NCBI RefSeq assembly: GCF_003952465.1
Contig: NZ_CP034448.1
Location: forward strand, 6,115,001-6,179,000
DNA from: Mesorhizobium sp. M1B.F.Ca.ET.045.04.1.1
GTDB taxonomy: Bacteria > Pseudomonadota > Alphaproteobacteria > Rhizobiales > Rhizobiaceae
Length of the DNA: 64,000 nt
Reading direction: 5' to 3'
In this document: positions 42,238-51,546 of the stretch, piece by piece
Layout of the letters: each line of letters starts with the position of its first letter
Position numbering within the stretch: position 1 is the first letter of the stretch
Notes under the pieces: model-generated
Databases searched by the model: none
What the model was told of the DNA's origin: nothing
The model's input: the letters and a program-made list of their open reading frames with translations, nothing else
Made by a program: the position numbers and the translations under genes

Positions 42238-44559
42238 ATGCGAACTCTAATTTCTCTGTTGTTGTTTCTACTGCTCTGCGGGGCACCAAGCTTCGCCCAG
42301 CCGGCCGCACAAGGAGGGGCCAAGACCGGCGAGCCGAACGCGGACGTCGAAGCGCTCATCACCATCCTGGAGAATGACCAGGCGCGGCACCGCCTGATCG
42401 ACAAGCTGCGCGCCGCGGCCGCGGAAGGCAACCAGCCGGCGGCCGAGGCAGCGCCTGAGACGACGATCGCACAGGAGGTCGCCGCGTATACGAGGGACGC
42501 GGCGGAGAGCGCTTCCGGGCTGATCAAGACGACCGCCGCCCTCGTCGAGGGAATTGCCGGCGTCTTTTCAGGAGGCGTCTCGATCGATGTGCAGAGCCTT
42601 TGGAACGCTGTGCGCAACAGTGCCCTTGTCGTGGTCCTCACCTTCGCCGTCTACCTCGCGCTGCGGTTCGCCTTTGGACGGTTCCAGCGCACGTTCGCCA
42701 ATGCGGCGACACGCGGCGGCAGGTTCGAGCGGTTCGGCTTCATCGGGTTGTCCGCGTTGGCCGACGCGCTCACCGTGCTCGCGGCCTGGGCAATCGGTTC
42801 GGTGTCTTCGCTCTCCGCATTCGTTATCGACCAGGCGGGCCAGGCGGAGATGAACCGAGCGCTGTTCCTGAACGCCTTTCTGGTCATCGAGTTCATCAAG
42901 GTCCTTGCGCGCACGCTGCTTGCCCCGAGATGGCCCGCGCTGCGGATCTGGACATTGGGCGATACAACGGCGGCATACTGGTATTTCTGGCTGAGCCGCT
43001 TCGTCAGCGTGGTCGGCTATACGATGTTCTTCCTCGCGCCGATCGTTGCGGTCAACGTCTCGGAAGACGCCGCGCAAGTGGTCCGCGTGGTCGTGATGTT
43101 TGCCGCGCTGGTGCTCGCCCTGATTGTCATCTTGCAGAATCGCGATCAGGTAAGGCGATGGCTGCTGCGCCGCAGCGAGACCCGCCGAACCGACATTCTG
43201 GGCAGATTCCTGGCCGGTCTCGCCAGGCTTTGGCACGTCGTGGCGATCGGATACCTGATCCTCGTCTTCGTTCTGTGGCTCGCGGCTCCCGCGATGGCCC
43301 TGCCGTTCGTCCTTGCGGCCACCGTCCAGTCGATCGTCGCGGTGGCCATAGGCGTGCTGCTGACAGGCATCATCGCGCGGGTCGCCGGAGCGGGGATAAA
43401 CCTGCCCGCCGAGGTCAGCGAGCGGCTTCCGTTGCTGGAGCGGCGCCTCAATGCCTTCGTTCCCAATGTGCTCAGGGTGGTTCGCATCCTGGTCGCCGCG
43501 GTTGTGTTGCTGGTCATCGCCCAATTCTGGCGAGCGGCAGACGTTGTCGGATGGCTGTCGAGCGAAGTCGGCCAGCGCTTCGCCGTTTCAATCGTTTCCG
43601 CGATCCTGATAATGCTGGTCGGCGGCCTGATCTATCTCGCCGTCCAATCGTGGGTGGAATATCGCCTCAATCCGAATTACGGCCATGTCCCGTCCCCGCG
43701 GGAACGGACGCTTCTCGCCCTGTTCCGCAACGCCTTCGTGGTCGCGCTGGGCGTCCTCATTGTCATGCTGGTCCTGTCCGAGTTTGGCGTAAACATCGGC
43801 CCGCTGCTTGCCGGTGCCGGCGTCGTCGGCCTGGCGGTCGGCTTCGGAGCGCAAAAACTCGTACAGGACATCATCACCGGCGCCTTCATACAGTTCGAGA
43901 ACGCGATGAATGAAGGCGATGTGGTAACCGCAGGCGGGGTCACCGGCACCGTCGAGCGACTGACAATCCGTTCCGTGTCGTTGCGTACTCTAGACGGCGC
44001 CTATCATCTCATCCCGTTCTCTTCCGTCGATGCCGTGACGAACTTCATGAAGAACTTCAGCTATCACGTCGCGTCGATCGGCGTGGACTACGGGGCGAGC
44101 ATTCCCGAGGTGAAGCAGGCGATGCACGAGGCCTTCGACAAACTGAAGGAGGCCGGGTTCGCGGGCGATATCATCGGCGATCTCGAGATGCATGGCGTGA
44201 CCGAATTCGCCGACTCTGCCATTCTGGTTCGAGCCCGCATCAAGACCAAACCCGGAAAGCATTTTGCCCTGGGTCGCGCCTATAACGAAATCATCAAGGA
44301 GGTCTTCGAGGAGCGCGGCATCGAGATACCTTTCCCTCATGTGACGTTCTACATGGGCGGCGAAGACAAGGCTGGCAAGTCACCGCCACCGCGCATCAAG
44401 CGACCCGGGCCAAAGCTGACGACGGAAAGACCCAAGCGCGGCGCGGCGACAAACGCTGCATTGGCCAAATCGCCCAAACGCCGGCGCAAGGCCAGGGTTA
44501 CCCAGGACGGTCCGGCCGATGAAGGGCAGGATGCGCCCGACCAGACCGAGGTCTCTTAG
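42238..44559 (+). CDS. Large mechanosensitive ion channel (MscS family)
   Basis: A 773-residue protein. The signal peptide is MRTLISLLLFLLLCGAPSFA. A periplasmic helical domain follows, then about ten membrane helices and the MscS core at about residues 500-690 (AGAGVVGLAVGFGAQKLVQD, the pore helix and beta domain). The Lys/Arg/Pro-rich C-terminal tail is about 60 residues. Related channels release solutes on hypo-osmotic shock. The start at 42238 is fixed by the signal peptide. Confidence 0.92.
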   Translation: MRTLISLLLFLLLCGAPSFAQPAAQGGAKTGEPNADVEALITILENDQARHRLIDKLRAAAAEGNQPAAEAAPETTIAQEVAAYTRDAAESASGLIKTTAALVEGIAGVFSGGVSIDVQSLWNAVRNSALVVVLTFAVYLALRFAFGRFQRTFANAATRGGRFERFGFIGLSALADALTVLAAWAIGSVSSLSAFVIDQAGQAEMNRALFLNAFLVIEFIKVLARTLLAPRWPALRIWTLGDTTAAYWYFWLSRFVSVVGYTMFFLAPIVAVNVSEDAAQVVRVVVMFAALVLALIVILQNRDQVRRWLLRRSETRRTDILGRFLAGLARLWHVVAIGYLILVFVLWLAAPAMALPFVLAATVQSIVAVAIGVLLTGIIARVAGAGINLPAEVSERLPLLERRLNAFVPNVLRVVRILVAAVVLLVIAQFWRAADVVGWLSSEVGQRFAVSIVSAILIMLVGGLIYLAVQSWVEYRLNPNYGHVPSPRERTLLALFRNAFVVALGVLIVMLVLSEFGVNIGPLLAGAGVVGLAVGFGAQKLVQDIITGAFIQFENAMNEGDVVTAGGVTGTVERLTIRSVSLRTLDGAYHLIPFSSVDAVTNFMKNFSYHVASIGVDYGASIPEVKQAMHEAFDKLKEAGFAGDIIGDLEMHGVTEFADSAILVRARIKTKPGKHFALGRAYNEIIKEVFEERGIEIPFPHVTFYMGGEDKAGKSPPPRIKRPGPKLTTERPKRGAATNAALAKSPKRRRKARVTQDGPADEGQDAPDQTEVS

Positions 44560-44662
44560 CAGGGGCCGCTCAGGAATTTATCCAGGCGGGTCACTCGCCA
44601 ACCAACCGCCCCTTCGGCGTGATCGACCGAGCGCTTTTCATGCCACTCTTACCTCGCATCTT

Positions 44663-44681
44663 GTACGTATAGCGTATGTAC
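44663..44681. promoter_or_regulatory. Imperfect palindrome upstream of the TA operon
   Basis: GTACGTATAGCGTATGTAC is a near-palindrome (arms GTACNTA/TANGTAC) lying 29-47 bases before the antitoxin ATG. It is a plausible operator for a DUF1778-type repressor. Confidence 0.5.
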
Positions 44682-44709
44682 GCCATATTTGTCCATGAAG
44701 GAGGATGGC

Positions 44710-44988
44710 ATGCCCAAGCCAGCCAGCGACAAAACCGAACGCTTCAATATCCGCATACGGCCCGCGCAAAAGGCGATGATCGCCCGCGCGGCGGCGCTGT
44801 CGCATAAGGACATGACCGACTTTATCCTCGACAAGGTGCTGCCTGAGGCGGAAGCCGTGATCAAAGCGATCGAAAAGACCGAAGTGTCGGATCGCGACTT
44901 CAAACGCATCCTCGAACTGCTTGAGCATCCCCCGAAGCCAAATGCGAAATTGCGGGCTGCCATTGCGGCTCTTCCCGATACGATATGA
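44710..44988 (+). CDS. DUF1778 (TacA-type) antitoxin
   Basis: A 92-residue protein. The ribbon-helix-helix N-terminus (ERFNIRIRPAQKAMIARAA) and MTDFILDKVLPEAE match DUF1778/TacA antitoxins. The start MPKPASD is chosen because AGGAGG lies five bases upstream. It should bind its own promoter and the partner acetyltransferase toxin, whose ATG overlaps its stop (ATGA). Confidence 0.9.
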   Translation: MPKPASDKTERFNIRIRPAQKAMIARAAALSHKDMTDFILDKVLPEAEAVIKAIEKTEVSDRDFKRILELLEHPPKPNAKLRAAIAALPDTI

Positions 44989-45512
44989 TCCTGCCGCGTT
45001 GGCGAGAGGAGCCGATCTCGAAATCGCATGATCGCGCGTCCTTTGATTGCGGCGACGAGCAGATGAATGATTTTCTGCGGCGCTTCGCCAGGCAGAGCCA
45101 TGAACAGAATGCTTCGAAGACATTTTGCGCCGTCGAGAACGCGAACCCAGACCGCGTTCTCGGCTTCTATACGATCGCACCCTCCGCCGTTGCTCATGAG
45201 CAAGTGCACGCGACCCTAACGAAGGGGCTCGCCCGACACGAGGTGTCCGGATTCAAGCTGGCCCGCCTGGCGACCGATCTGACGGTTGCCGGGCAAGGGC
45301 TCGGAGGTCAGCTGCTCGCTGCGGCGGCCCTGCGTTGCCTGCGTGTCGCGGCCGAGGGAGGCGGCCTGCTGCTCATCATCGACGCCAAGAGCGAGCGCGC
45401 CGCGAATTGGTATCGCGGATATGGCGCCGAGCCCCTCACCGGAAAGCCGCTGACACTTGTCATGCCGCTGGCGACCTTCGCCGCCGATCTCAGGGCCAAA
45501 AGCCTGTTGTAG
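44985..45512 (+). CDS. GNAT toxin, TacT-like
   Basis: A 175-residue GNAT acetyltransferase. It has FDCGDEQMNDFLRRFARQ, typical of TacT toxins, and the acetyl-CoA loop VAGQGLGGQLLAAA. GFYTIAPSAV and a conserved Tyr near the C-terminus (NWYRGYGAEP) complete the family pattern. TacT-type toxins acetylate the amino group of charged tRNAs and stop translation. It is coupled to the DUF1778 antitoxin. Confidence 0.9.
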   Translation: MILPRWREEPISKSHDRASFDCGDEQMNDFLRRFARQSHEQNASKTFCAVENANPDRVLGFYTIAPSAVAHEQVHATLTKGLARHEVSGFKLARLATDLTVAGQGLGGQLLAAAALRCLRVAAEGGGLLLIIDAKSERAANWYRGYGAEPLTGKPLTLVMPLATFAADLRAKSLL

Positions 45513-45518
45513 TCCGCA

Positions 45519-46412
45519 TCAAGCCCAGCGCCTGTGGTCGGCAATCACGTCGTCGATCACCCGGCGCTGCCTTTCCACCTCGGCCTGGTTGGCGTCGTGC
45601 CCGGCAACGGTGATCAGCGCCTTCCACAGCGTCCAGCCGCGACCGCGCGCCCAGGTCGCTTCATCGACGGCTATGCGGGTGCGGAACGCCTCGCGGCTTT
45701 CGCCCTCGAAGAAGGTCCAGGCGATCGCGAGATCGCAGGACGGGTCGCCGACGCCGGAGGTGCCGAAATCGATGACGGCGCTCAGGCGGCCGTCTTCGAC
45801 CAGGAGATTGCCCCAGGCGACGTCGCCGTGGAACCAGACGGGCGAGCCGTGCCAGGTCGCGGCAAGAGCCGCTTCCCAGACGGCAGTGGCGGCCTGCGCA
45901 TCGATCTCGCCTTCGAGCGCGGCGATCGCCCGCCTCGCCTCGCTGTCATAGACCGTCAGCGATCCGCCGCGATAGAAATTGTGCTGGCCCGGCGCCGGTC
46001 CGCCTGCCGGGTCGATCCGCTTCAACGCCACCAGGAAATCGGCGAGCGAGAGCGCGAAGGCGCTGGGATCGGCGATGCGCCCGCTCTTTGCCGTTTCGCC
46101 ATCGATCCAACGGTAGACGGACCAGTGCCAGGGATAGCCCGCCGCCGGCTCGCCTATGGCCAGCGGCTCCGGGATCGACAGCGGCAGGAGCGGCGCCAGT
46201 CTTGGCAACCAGCGATGCTCCTTTTCCACCTGCAACGAATAGAAAGCAGCACTCGGCAGGCGCACCGCCATCTGGTCGCCGAGATGGAAGGTGCGGTTGT
46301 CCCAGCCGCCGAACGCGACGGGTTCCACAGGCAGATGCCGCCATTCGGGAAACTGCGCGTCGACGAGCCGACGCACCAGGTTGGCGTCGATATCTACTTT
46401 CGGGTTATGCAT
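45519..46412 (-). CDS. Aminoglycoside phosphotransferase family kinase
   Basis: A 297-residue APH-fold kinase with the catalytic loop HGDVAWGNLLV near residue 195 and metal loop VIDFGTSGVGDPSCDLA near 215. The N-terminal FGGWDNRTFHL resembles the nucleotide loop. Many family members are not resistance genes but phosphorylate small metabolites. The substrate is unknown. Confidence 0.88.
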   Translation of the reverse strand: MHNPKVDIDANLVRRLVDAQFPEWRHLPVEPVAFGGWDNRTFHLGDQMAVRLPSAAFYSLQVEKEHRWLPRLAPLLPLSIPEPLAIGEPAAGYPWHWSVYRWIDGETAKSGRIADPSAFALSLADFLVALKRIDPAGGPAPGQHNFYRGGSLTVYDSEARRAIAALEGEIDAQAATAVWEAALAATWHGSPVWFHGDVAWGNLLVEDGRLSAVIDFGTSGVGDPSCDLAIAWTFFEGESREAFRTRIAVDEATWARGRGWTLWKALITVAGHDANQAEVERQRRVIDDVIADHRRWA

Positions 46413-46448
46413 GTCGCGTCTCGAAACTGCCGGTGCCGCGCACAGCCG

Positions 46449-48125
46449 TCACTCCTCCGGCAAGCCCGCGATGCGCATGTGTTCGGCCCAGCGTTCGAAC
46501 CGAACGGGGTTGCTGTATAGCTTCTCCCACTTCTTGCGCTGTTCGCGGATGGAATCGCCGGGAGAGTCTTTGAGGAAAATCGCGAGCGCTTCCTTTGCCT
46601 CCCGCACGTTTCCCAGGCAAGCTTGGATTCCCGCAAGCATTCGCTGTGCGCCACTCGGGATTCTGGACATTCTTTGCATCTCCGTCAGCGCGGCCCCGCA
46701 ATTGTTCTTTTCCCAGAGCGCCCAGCCCATGTCCCAATGGTACCAGTCAGGGTAGAAAGGATCGATGCCCATAGCTTGCTTGATCCGATCGATCGCTTCG
46801 TCGATGCGGCCGATAAAGAGCAGCGGGGCCGCGCTGGCTTCGAGGATATCCGAATCGCCGGGATTCAGGGCGATGGCCTGATCGAACCGTATGAGGGCCT
46901 GCTCGATCTCGCCGGCCTCGTTATGGATGCGGGCGCGGACATAATACGCCTCGGCATCGTCCGGAGCGAGCAGGATGGCCTTGTCTGCGTATTCGGCAGC
47001 GAGCCTCAACGCCTCCTCAAAGCTATGTTCCTGCCGGTGAAACCCGAATACCGCGTCATTGCGATAGGAAAAGGCCAGCCCGATATAGCCGAATTGCGAG
47101 TTCGGATCCGCTTCGATCGCCTTGAGGTTCAACTGCCGAAACAACTCGTTCCCCGCGGCAGAGAAATCCTTGTCGAGCTCGACGAGCCCCATCAGGTGAT
47201 AGTGGAGCGCGCTGACCCGGGCAGAGCTGCTCTCTGGCCAGGTGCGTTCGATCCTGTGCCCGACCCGGGCCGAAAGCGTGCGGATGATTTCCTCTTGAAC
47301 GACGAAAAGGTCGCCAATTTCCCGGTCGTAGGCGTTGGCCCAGAGATGCGATCCGTCATCCGCGTTCAGCAACTGGGCGGTCACTTTCAGCCGGTCTCCG
47401 ATCTTCTGCTGGCTCCCTTCGAGCAGGAAGTCGACGCCGAGTTCCTCTCCAATCCGCCTGGCGTCAGTCGGCTGATCGCGATACCTGAAGCTCGAGTTCC
47501 GGGCGATGACGGCATAGGTCTTGCTCCGCGAAAGCTCAGTAATGATTCCGTCGGCAACGGCATCGCTGAGATATCCCTTATCCGCGCCGGTGCTGAAGTC
47601 GTCGAAGGGAAGGACGGCGATCCTCGGCATGTCGCTCGAACGAGCCGGGGCGGCTCGCCATATTTCCGTACCGTAGTATGCGCCGATCGCGACAGCGACG
47701 AGAACGACTGCAGCAAGCAAGCCGCGTCGCAGGAATCGTGACTTGGTTCGTTCCGCGCCGGCAGTGGCGGCTGAACCTGCCGCATCCAACAGATCGGCGT
47801 TCAGCCGGTAGCCTCGCTTGGGCAAAGTTTCCACGATCTTATGCGCGTCGTCGCCCAAGGCGCGGCGAATATCGGCAATGCATTGGGTAAGGCTGTCCTC
47901 GGTCACGAAGGTATCGGGCCAGACCGCCCGCATCAGCGCATCCTTGGATACGATCTCGCCCGATCGCGCCGCGAGCACGGACAGAACTTCGGCAGACTGG
48001 CTGCGAAGTTCGACCGCCTTGCCTTCAACGGTCTGAAGTTCTCTTTTTTTCGCCAGGAAAACAAAACCGCCGAAGGTGATCATTTCGGCAGATTTCAGGT
48101 CAATTTCAGGAGCCTTTCGGGACAT
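46449..48125 (-). CDS. CadC-like membrane transcriptional regulator with TPRs
   Basis: A 558-residue protein. The winged-helix OmpR-type DNA-binding domain is at residues about 15-105 (EDSLTQCIADIRRALG, PKRGYRL) and one membrane helix at 134-152. A TolB/FlgO-like domain (RIAVLPFDDFSTGADKGYLS, SHLWANAYDRE) is followed by about five TPRs. GGGAGGGG precedes the ATG at 48125. ToxR/CadC-type proteins bind DNA from the membrane in response to envelope signals. It is divergent from a small exported protein. Confidence 0.9.
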   Translation of the reverse strand: MSRKAPEIDLKSAEMITFGGFVFLAKKRELQTVEGKAVELRSQSAEVLSVLAARSGEIVSKDALMRAVWPDTFVTEDSLTQCIADIRRALGDDAHKIVETLPKRGYRLNADLLDAAGSAATAGAERTKSRFLRRGLLAAVVLVAVAIGAYYGTEIWRAAPARSSDMPRIAVLPFDDFSTGADKGYLSDAVADGIITELSRSKTYAVIARNSSFRYRDQPTDARRIGEELGVDFLLEGSQQKIGDRLKVTAQLLNADDGSHLWANAYDREIGDLFVVQEEIIRTLSARVGHRIERTWPESSSARVSALHYHLMGLVELDKDFSAAGNELFRQLNLKAIEADPNSQFGYIGLAFSYRNDAVFGFHRQEHSFEEALRLAAEYADKAILLAPDDAEAYYVRARIHNEAGEIEQALIRFDQAIALNPGDSDILEASAAPLLFIGRIDEAIDRIKQAMGIDPFYPDWYHWDMGWALWEKNNCGAALTEMQRMSRIPSGAQRMLAGIQACLGNVREAKEALAIFLKDSPGDSIREQRKKWEKLYSNPVRFERWAEHMRIAGLPEE

Positions 48126-48211
48126 TTCACCCCTCCCGGCGCTTCCTAATATAGCCAATTCGGCCGTCGCTTCCAAGCGATCCCAGAACCACCGGATTGA
48201 AGGAGGATGAT

Positions 48212-48565
48212 ATGAAACGGACAGTGTTCATCGTCGCGCTCGCTCTTTTTTCGGCAGCGCAACCGGCGGCAAGTGCGGATTCCCGCATCGTCAAACTTTG
48301 CGGCCCTGACCATGTCAACGAGGCTGCCTCAACGGACGACGTCCGCCCCAACCCCGACGGCTACTACGTCGCCAGCCTAAGGGAGCAGGTCAGCACGGGC
48401 GACCCTAGGATTCTTCTGACCACTAGCGACGATTTCTATCTCTGCACCCGGCCGGCCGCGACCCCCGACATGGACTCGACGAAGGCCCTCTTGCTGATGA
48501 AGGAACGCGCCGTGAAGTACCTCTTCGTGCCGGTCATTCGGCGCGACACACATCGACCATCCTAA
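48212..48565 (+). CDS. Small exported hypothetical protein
   Basis: A 117-residue protein with a signal peptide (MKRTVFIVALALFSAAQPAA, cleavage near ASA). The mature part begins ADSRIVKLC and has a second Cys (FYLCTRP), compatible with one disulfide. AGGAGG lies five bases before the ATG at 48212. It is divergent (86 bases) from the CadC-like regulator. It may be its target or signal-sensing partner. No family is recognised. Confidence 0.75.
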   Translation: MKRTVFIVALALFSAAQPAASADSRIVKLCGPDHVNEAASTDDVRPNPDGYYVASLREQVSTGDPRILLTTSDDFYLCTRPAATPDMDSTKALLLMKERAVKYLFVPVIRRDTHRPS

Positions 48566-48613
48566 TGCATGTCGCCCAAAACAGCGCAGCGGTTTGGGAG
48601 AACGACGTACATC
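48564..48613. repeat. Bipartite palindromic repeat, copy D (inverted C family)
   Basis: Read on the minus strand this is the same element as the one at 62099-62147. The outer arms ATGCATGTCG and CGACGTACAT have decayed, but the inner CCCAAA/TTTGGG pair is intact and the bulge is in the same place. Confidence 0.75.
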
Positions 48614-48625
48614 AAAACGATGACT

Positions 48626-48667
48626 TAAAGCGCGTCGCCCGAATCCGCTTAAGCGCGACGTGCTTTA
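48626..48667. repeat. Palindromic repeat E
   Basis: AAAGCGCGTCGC pairs with GCGACGTGCTTT around a short interior (CCGAATCCGCTTAA). It lies at the end of era, next to copy D. Confidence 0.65.
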
Positions 48668-49585
48668 ATGCGGAAACTCCAGTCCCATCTCGCGGTAGCG
48701 CTCGGGGTCGTCGCCCCAGTTCTCGCGCACCTTCACGAACAGAAAGAGGTGCACCTTCTGCTCGAGGATGTCGGCGATCTCCGCCCGCGCGGCCTGGCCG
48801 ATGGCGCGGATCGTCTCGCCCTTGTGGCCGAGCACGATCTTCTTCTGGCTGTCGCGCTCGACATAGATGACCTGCTCGATGCGCACCGAGCCGTCCTTCT
48901 TCTCTTCCCATTTCTCGGTTTCGATATGGGAAGAATAGGGAAGCTCCTGATGCAGCCTGAGATAAAGTTTTTCCCGGGTGATCTCGGCCGCGAGCTGGCG
49001 CTCCGGCAGGTCGGAAATCTGGTCTTCCGGATAGTACCAGGGCCCAACGGGAAGCGTCTCGGCGAGATAGTCGAGCAAATCCTTGCAGCCGGAGCCGGTG
49101 AGCGCCGAGACCATGAAGGTGCGCTTGAACGGCACGCGCTCGTTCGCTGTCGCCGCCAAAGCAAGAAGCGTCTCCGGCTTGACGCGGTCGACCTTGTTGA
49201 GGACGAGCAGCATCGGCTGCCTGACGTCCTTCAGCCGGTCGAGAATGGCGTCCGCATCGCCCCTGATGCCGCGCTCGGCATCGATCAGAAGCACCACGAC
49301 GTCCGCGTCCTTGGCGCCGCCCCAGGCGGTGGTGACCATCGCCGTGTCCAGCCGCCGCTTCGGCTTGAAGATGCCGGGCGTGTCGACGAAGACGATCTGC
49401 GCATTCTCATGCGTGGCGATGCCGCGCACGATCGCGCGCGTCGTCTGCACCTTGTGGGTGACGATCGAGACCTTGGCGCCGACCAGCTGGTTGACCAGCG
49501 TCGACTTGCCGGCATTGGGCGCGCCGATCAGCGCGACGAAGCCGGAGCGCGTGGCGGGTGCTTCAGGAGCTTCGGTGCCGGTCAT
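48665..49585 (-). CDS. era: GTPase Era
   Basis: A 306-residue protein. G1 is GAPNAGKST, G3 DTPG and G4 NKVD, followed by the C-terminal KH domain (GHKGETIRAIGQAARAEI). Era binds 16S rRNA and assists 30S assembly. The start MTGTEAP at 49585 overlaps the rnc stop (ATGA), so both are coupled. Confidence 0.97.
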   Translation of the reverse strand: MTGTEAPEAPATRSGFVALIGAPNAGKSTLVNQLVGAKVSIVTHKVQTTRAIVRGIATHENAQIVFVDTPGIFKPKRRLDTAMVTTAWGGAKDADVVVLLIDAERGIRGDADAILDRLKDVRQPMLLVLNKVDRVKPETLLALAATANERVPFKRTFMVSALTGSGCKDLLDYLAETLPVGPWYYPEDQISDLPERQLAAEITREKLYLRLHQELPYSSHIETEKWEEKKDGSVRIEQVIYVERDSQKKIVLGHKGETIRAIGQAARAEIADILEQKVHLFLFVKVRENWGDDPERYREMGLEFPH

Positions 49586-50298
49586 GCAGCGCTCCATACG
49601 CCTTCGCGCAGCAACAGGGCCGCGGCCGCGGCCTGTTCGGCCTCGCGCTTGGAACGGCCGCTGCCGATGGCCGGCGCAAAGTGGCCAACCTTGACGCTGA
49701 CGGTGAACAGCGGATCGTGATCAGGTCCCTCGCGAGCATCCACCCGGTAGGCCGGGACGGCGCCCGACGCCGCCTGATGCGCCCATTCCTGCAATTCTGT
49801 CTTGGCGTCGCGGCGGGCAGCACCGATCGCTTGCGAGCGCGGCTGCCAATAGCGGTGGATGAACGCGCGGGCAGTCTCAAGGCCACCATCCAGATAAAGC
49901 ACGGCAATCAGCGATTCCAGCGCGTCGGCACGCAGATTGGTGCGCTTGCGACCCTCGAGGTTGCGCACGTCGGAGCCGGCGCGGACCAGTTCCGGCAGGC
50001 CGATCTCTTCGGCGATCTCGGACAGCGCCTCGGCATTGACCAGCGCGTTGAGGCGCAGCGACAACTCGCCCTCGGCCGCGTCGGGGAAGGCAGCGAGCAG
50101 CATATCGGCCACGACAAGGCCGAGAACGCGGTCGCCCAGGAATTCGAAGCGTTCATAGTCGACGCCGGCATGGGTCGAGCGCGCGCTGGCATGGGTCAGC
50201 GCGCGCTGCAGGCGCTGGCGGTCGGCGAAGGCGTGGCCGGTGCGCTCGACAAGCGCTTCGGCAAGGGCATCGGCGGTTAAACGCTTGGTGGCCGCCAT
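49582..50298 (-). CDS. rnc: Ribonuclease III
   Basis: A 238-residue protein with the RNase III signature ERFEFLGDRVLGLVVAD, catalytic Glu/Asp residues and a C-terminal dsRNA-binding domain (FAPAIGSGRSKREAEQAAA). It processes rRNA and mRNA hairpins, which could include the structured repeats in this region. It overlaps era and follows lepB by four bases. Confidence 0.97.
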   Translation of the reverse strand: MAATKRLTADALAEALVERTGHAFADRQRLQRALTHASARSTHAGVDYERFEFLGDRVLGLVVADMLLAAFPDAAEGELSLRLNALVNAEALSEIAEEIGLPELVRAGSDVRNLEGRKRTNLRADALESLIAVLYLDGGLETARAFIHRYWQPRSQAIGAARRDAKTELQEWAHQAASGAVPAYRVDAREGPDHDPLFTVSVKVGHFAPAIGSGRSKREAEQAAAAALLLREGVWSAA

Positions 50299-50302
50299 CG
50301 CG

Positions 50303-51052
50303 CTAGTGGACGAAATGGAACAGGCGCCCGACGCGCATCAGCGACGGCCACTTCCAGACTTCCAACGGGCTCGCGCCATCGGCGATCGAGAAGAAGATGA
50401 CATTGGCGCGGCCGACAAGGTTCTCGGCCGGCACGAAACCGACGGTGAAGCGGCTGTCGGAGGAATTGTCGCGGTTGTCGCCCATCATGAAATAGTGGCC
50501 GGGCGGCACGTCGAACTCGCGGGTGTTGTCGCCGATCGAACTGGGCGTCAGGTCGAGCGTGTCATAGGTGATGCCGTTGGGCAGCGTCTCGCGGTAGACG
50601 TCGACCGGACGGTCGACCTCGGTGATGTCAGGGTTGTTGATCTCGCCAACCTTTTCGCGCGGCACGGCGGTGCCGTTGATAATGAGCTGGCCGTCCTTGA
50701 CCTGGATTTTGTCGCCGGGCAGGCCGACGACGCGCTTGATGTAGTCGACAGACGGGTCCGGCGGGAACTTGAACACCACCACGTCACCGCGCTTGGGCTC
50801 CGAGCCCCAGATACGGCCGGAGAAAATGTTGGGACCGAAGGGCAGCGAGTAGCGCGAATAGCCATAGGCCCATTTGGTGACGAAGAGATAGTCGCCCTCG
50901 AGCAGCGTCGGCCGCATCGAGCCGGACGGGATCGAGAAGGGCTGGAACAGCAGCGTGCGGATCACGAGCGCGAGCAGCAGAGCCTGGATGATGACGGAGA
51001 AGGTTTCGCCAAGCCCGCCGGATTTCTTCTGCGATTTTTCAGCCACGCTCAT
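50303..51052 (-). CDS. lepB: Signal peptidase I
   Basis: A 249-residue protein with one N-terminal membrane helix (SVIIQALLLALVIRTLLF). The catalytic Ser is in PSGSMRPTL and the Lys in YIKRVVGLPGD. GDNRDNSSDSR is the conserved box E. The start MSVAEKS at 51052 fits the topology. It cleaves signal peptides at the outer face of the inner membrane. Confidence 0.96.
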   Translation of the reverse strand: MSVAEKSQKKSGGLGETFSVIIQALLLALVIRTLLFQPFSIPSGSMRPTLLEGDYLFVTKWAYGYSRYSLPFGPNIFSGRIWGSEPKRGDVVVFKFPPDPSVDYIKRVVGLPGDKIQVKDGQLIINGTAVPREKVGEINNPDITEVDRPVDVYRETLPNGITYDTLDLTPSSIGDNTREFDVPPGHYFMMGDNRDNSSDSRFTVGFVPAENLVGRANVIFFSIADGASPLEVWKWPSLMRVGRLFHFVH

Positions 51053-51132
51053 GTCGTCCTCGATTGTGCGTTGGTTGGTATAGAGTCTCGGCGCGCGCTG
51101 GGCAACGTCATGCCGCCCGTGGTCAGATGGAA

Positions 51133-51546
51133 TCAATGTGGCGCTTGTTCGGCAGGCACTGCCTCGATGATCACAAAGGCTTGAGCAAGCGGAAAATCGT
51201 CGGTGATGGTGAGGTGGATCAGCGCACGATGGCCCTTGGGCAGGATTTTCTCCAGCCTGGCGGCGGCGCCGCCGGTCAGCGCCATGGTCGGCGCGCCGCT
51301 AGGTAAATTGACCACGCCCATGTCGCGCCAGAAGACGCCCTCGGCCATGCCGGTGCCAAGCGCCTTGGCGCAGGCCTCCTTGGCGGCGAAGCGCTTGGCG
51401 TAGGAGGCGGCACGCGCCGCGCGCTTGTCCGATTTTGTCTGCTCGACCTCGGTGTAGATGCGCTGGATGAAGCGCCGGCCGTGCCGCTCCAGCGACTTCT
51501 CGATACGTCTGATGTCGATCAGGTCGCTGCCGATGCCGATGATCAT
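51133..51546 (-). CDS. acpS: Holo-ACP synthase
   Basis: A 137-residue 4'-phosphopantetheinyl transferase with IGIGSDLIDIRRIEKS and the FAAKEACAKALGTG motif. It transfers phosphopantetheine from CoA to acyl carrier protein. The ATG overlaps the DUF2062 stop by ATGA. Confidence 0.96.
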   Translation of the reverse strand: MIIGIGSDLIDIRRIEKSLERHGRRFIQRIYTEVEQTKSDKRAARAASYAKRFAAKEACAKALGTGMAEGVFWRDMGVVNLPSGAPTMALTGGAAARLEKILPKGHRALIHLTITDDFPLAQAFVIIEAVPAEQAPH

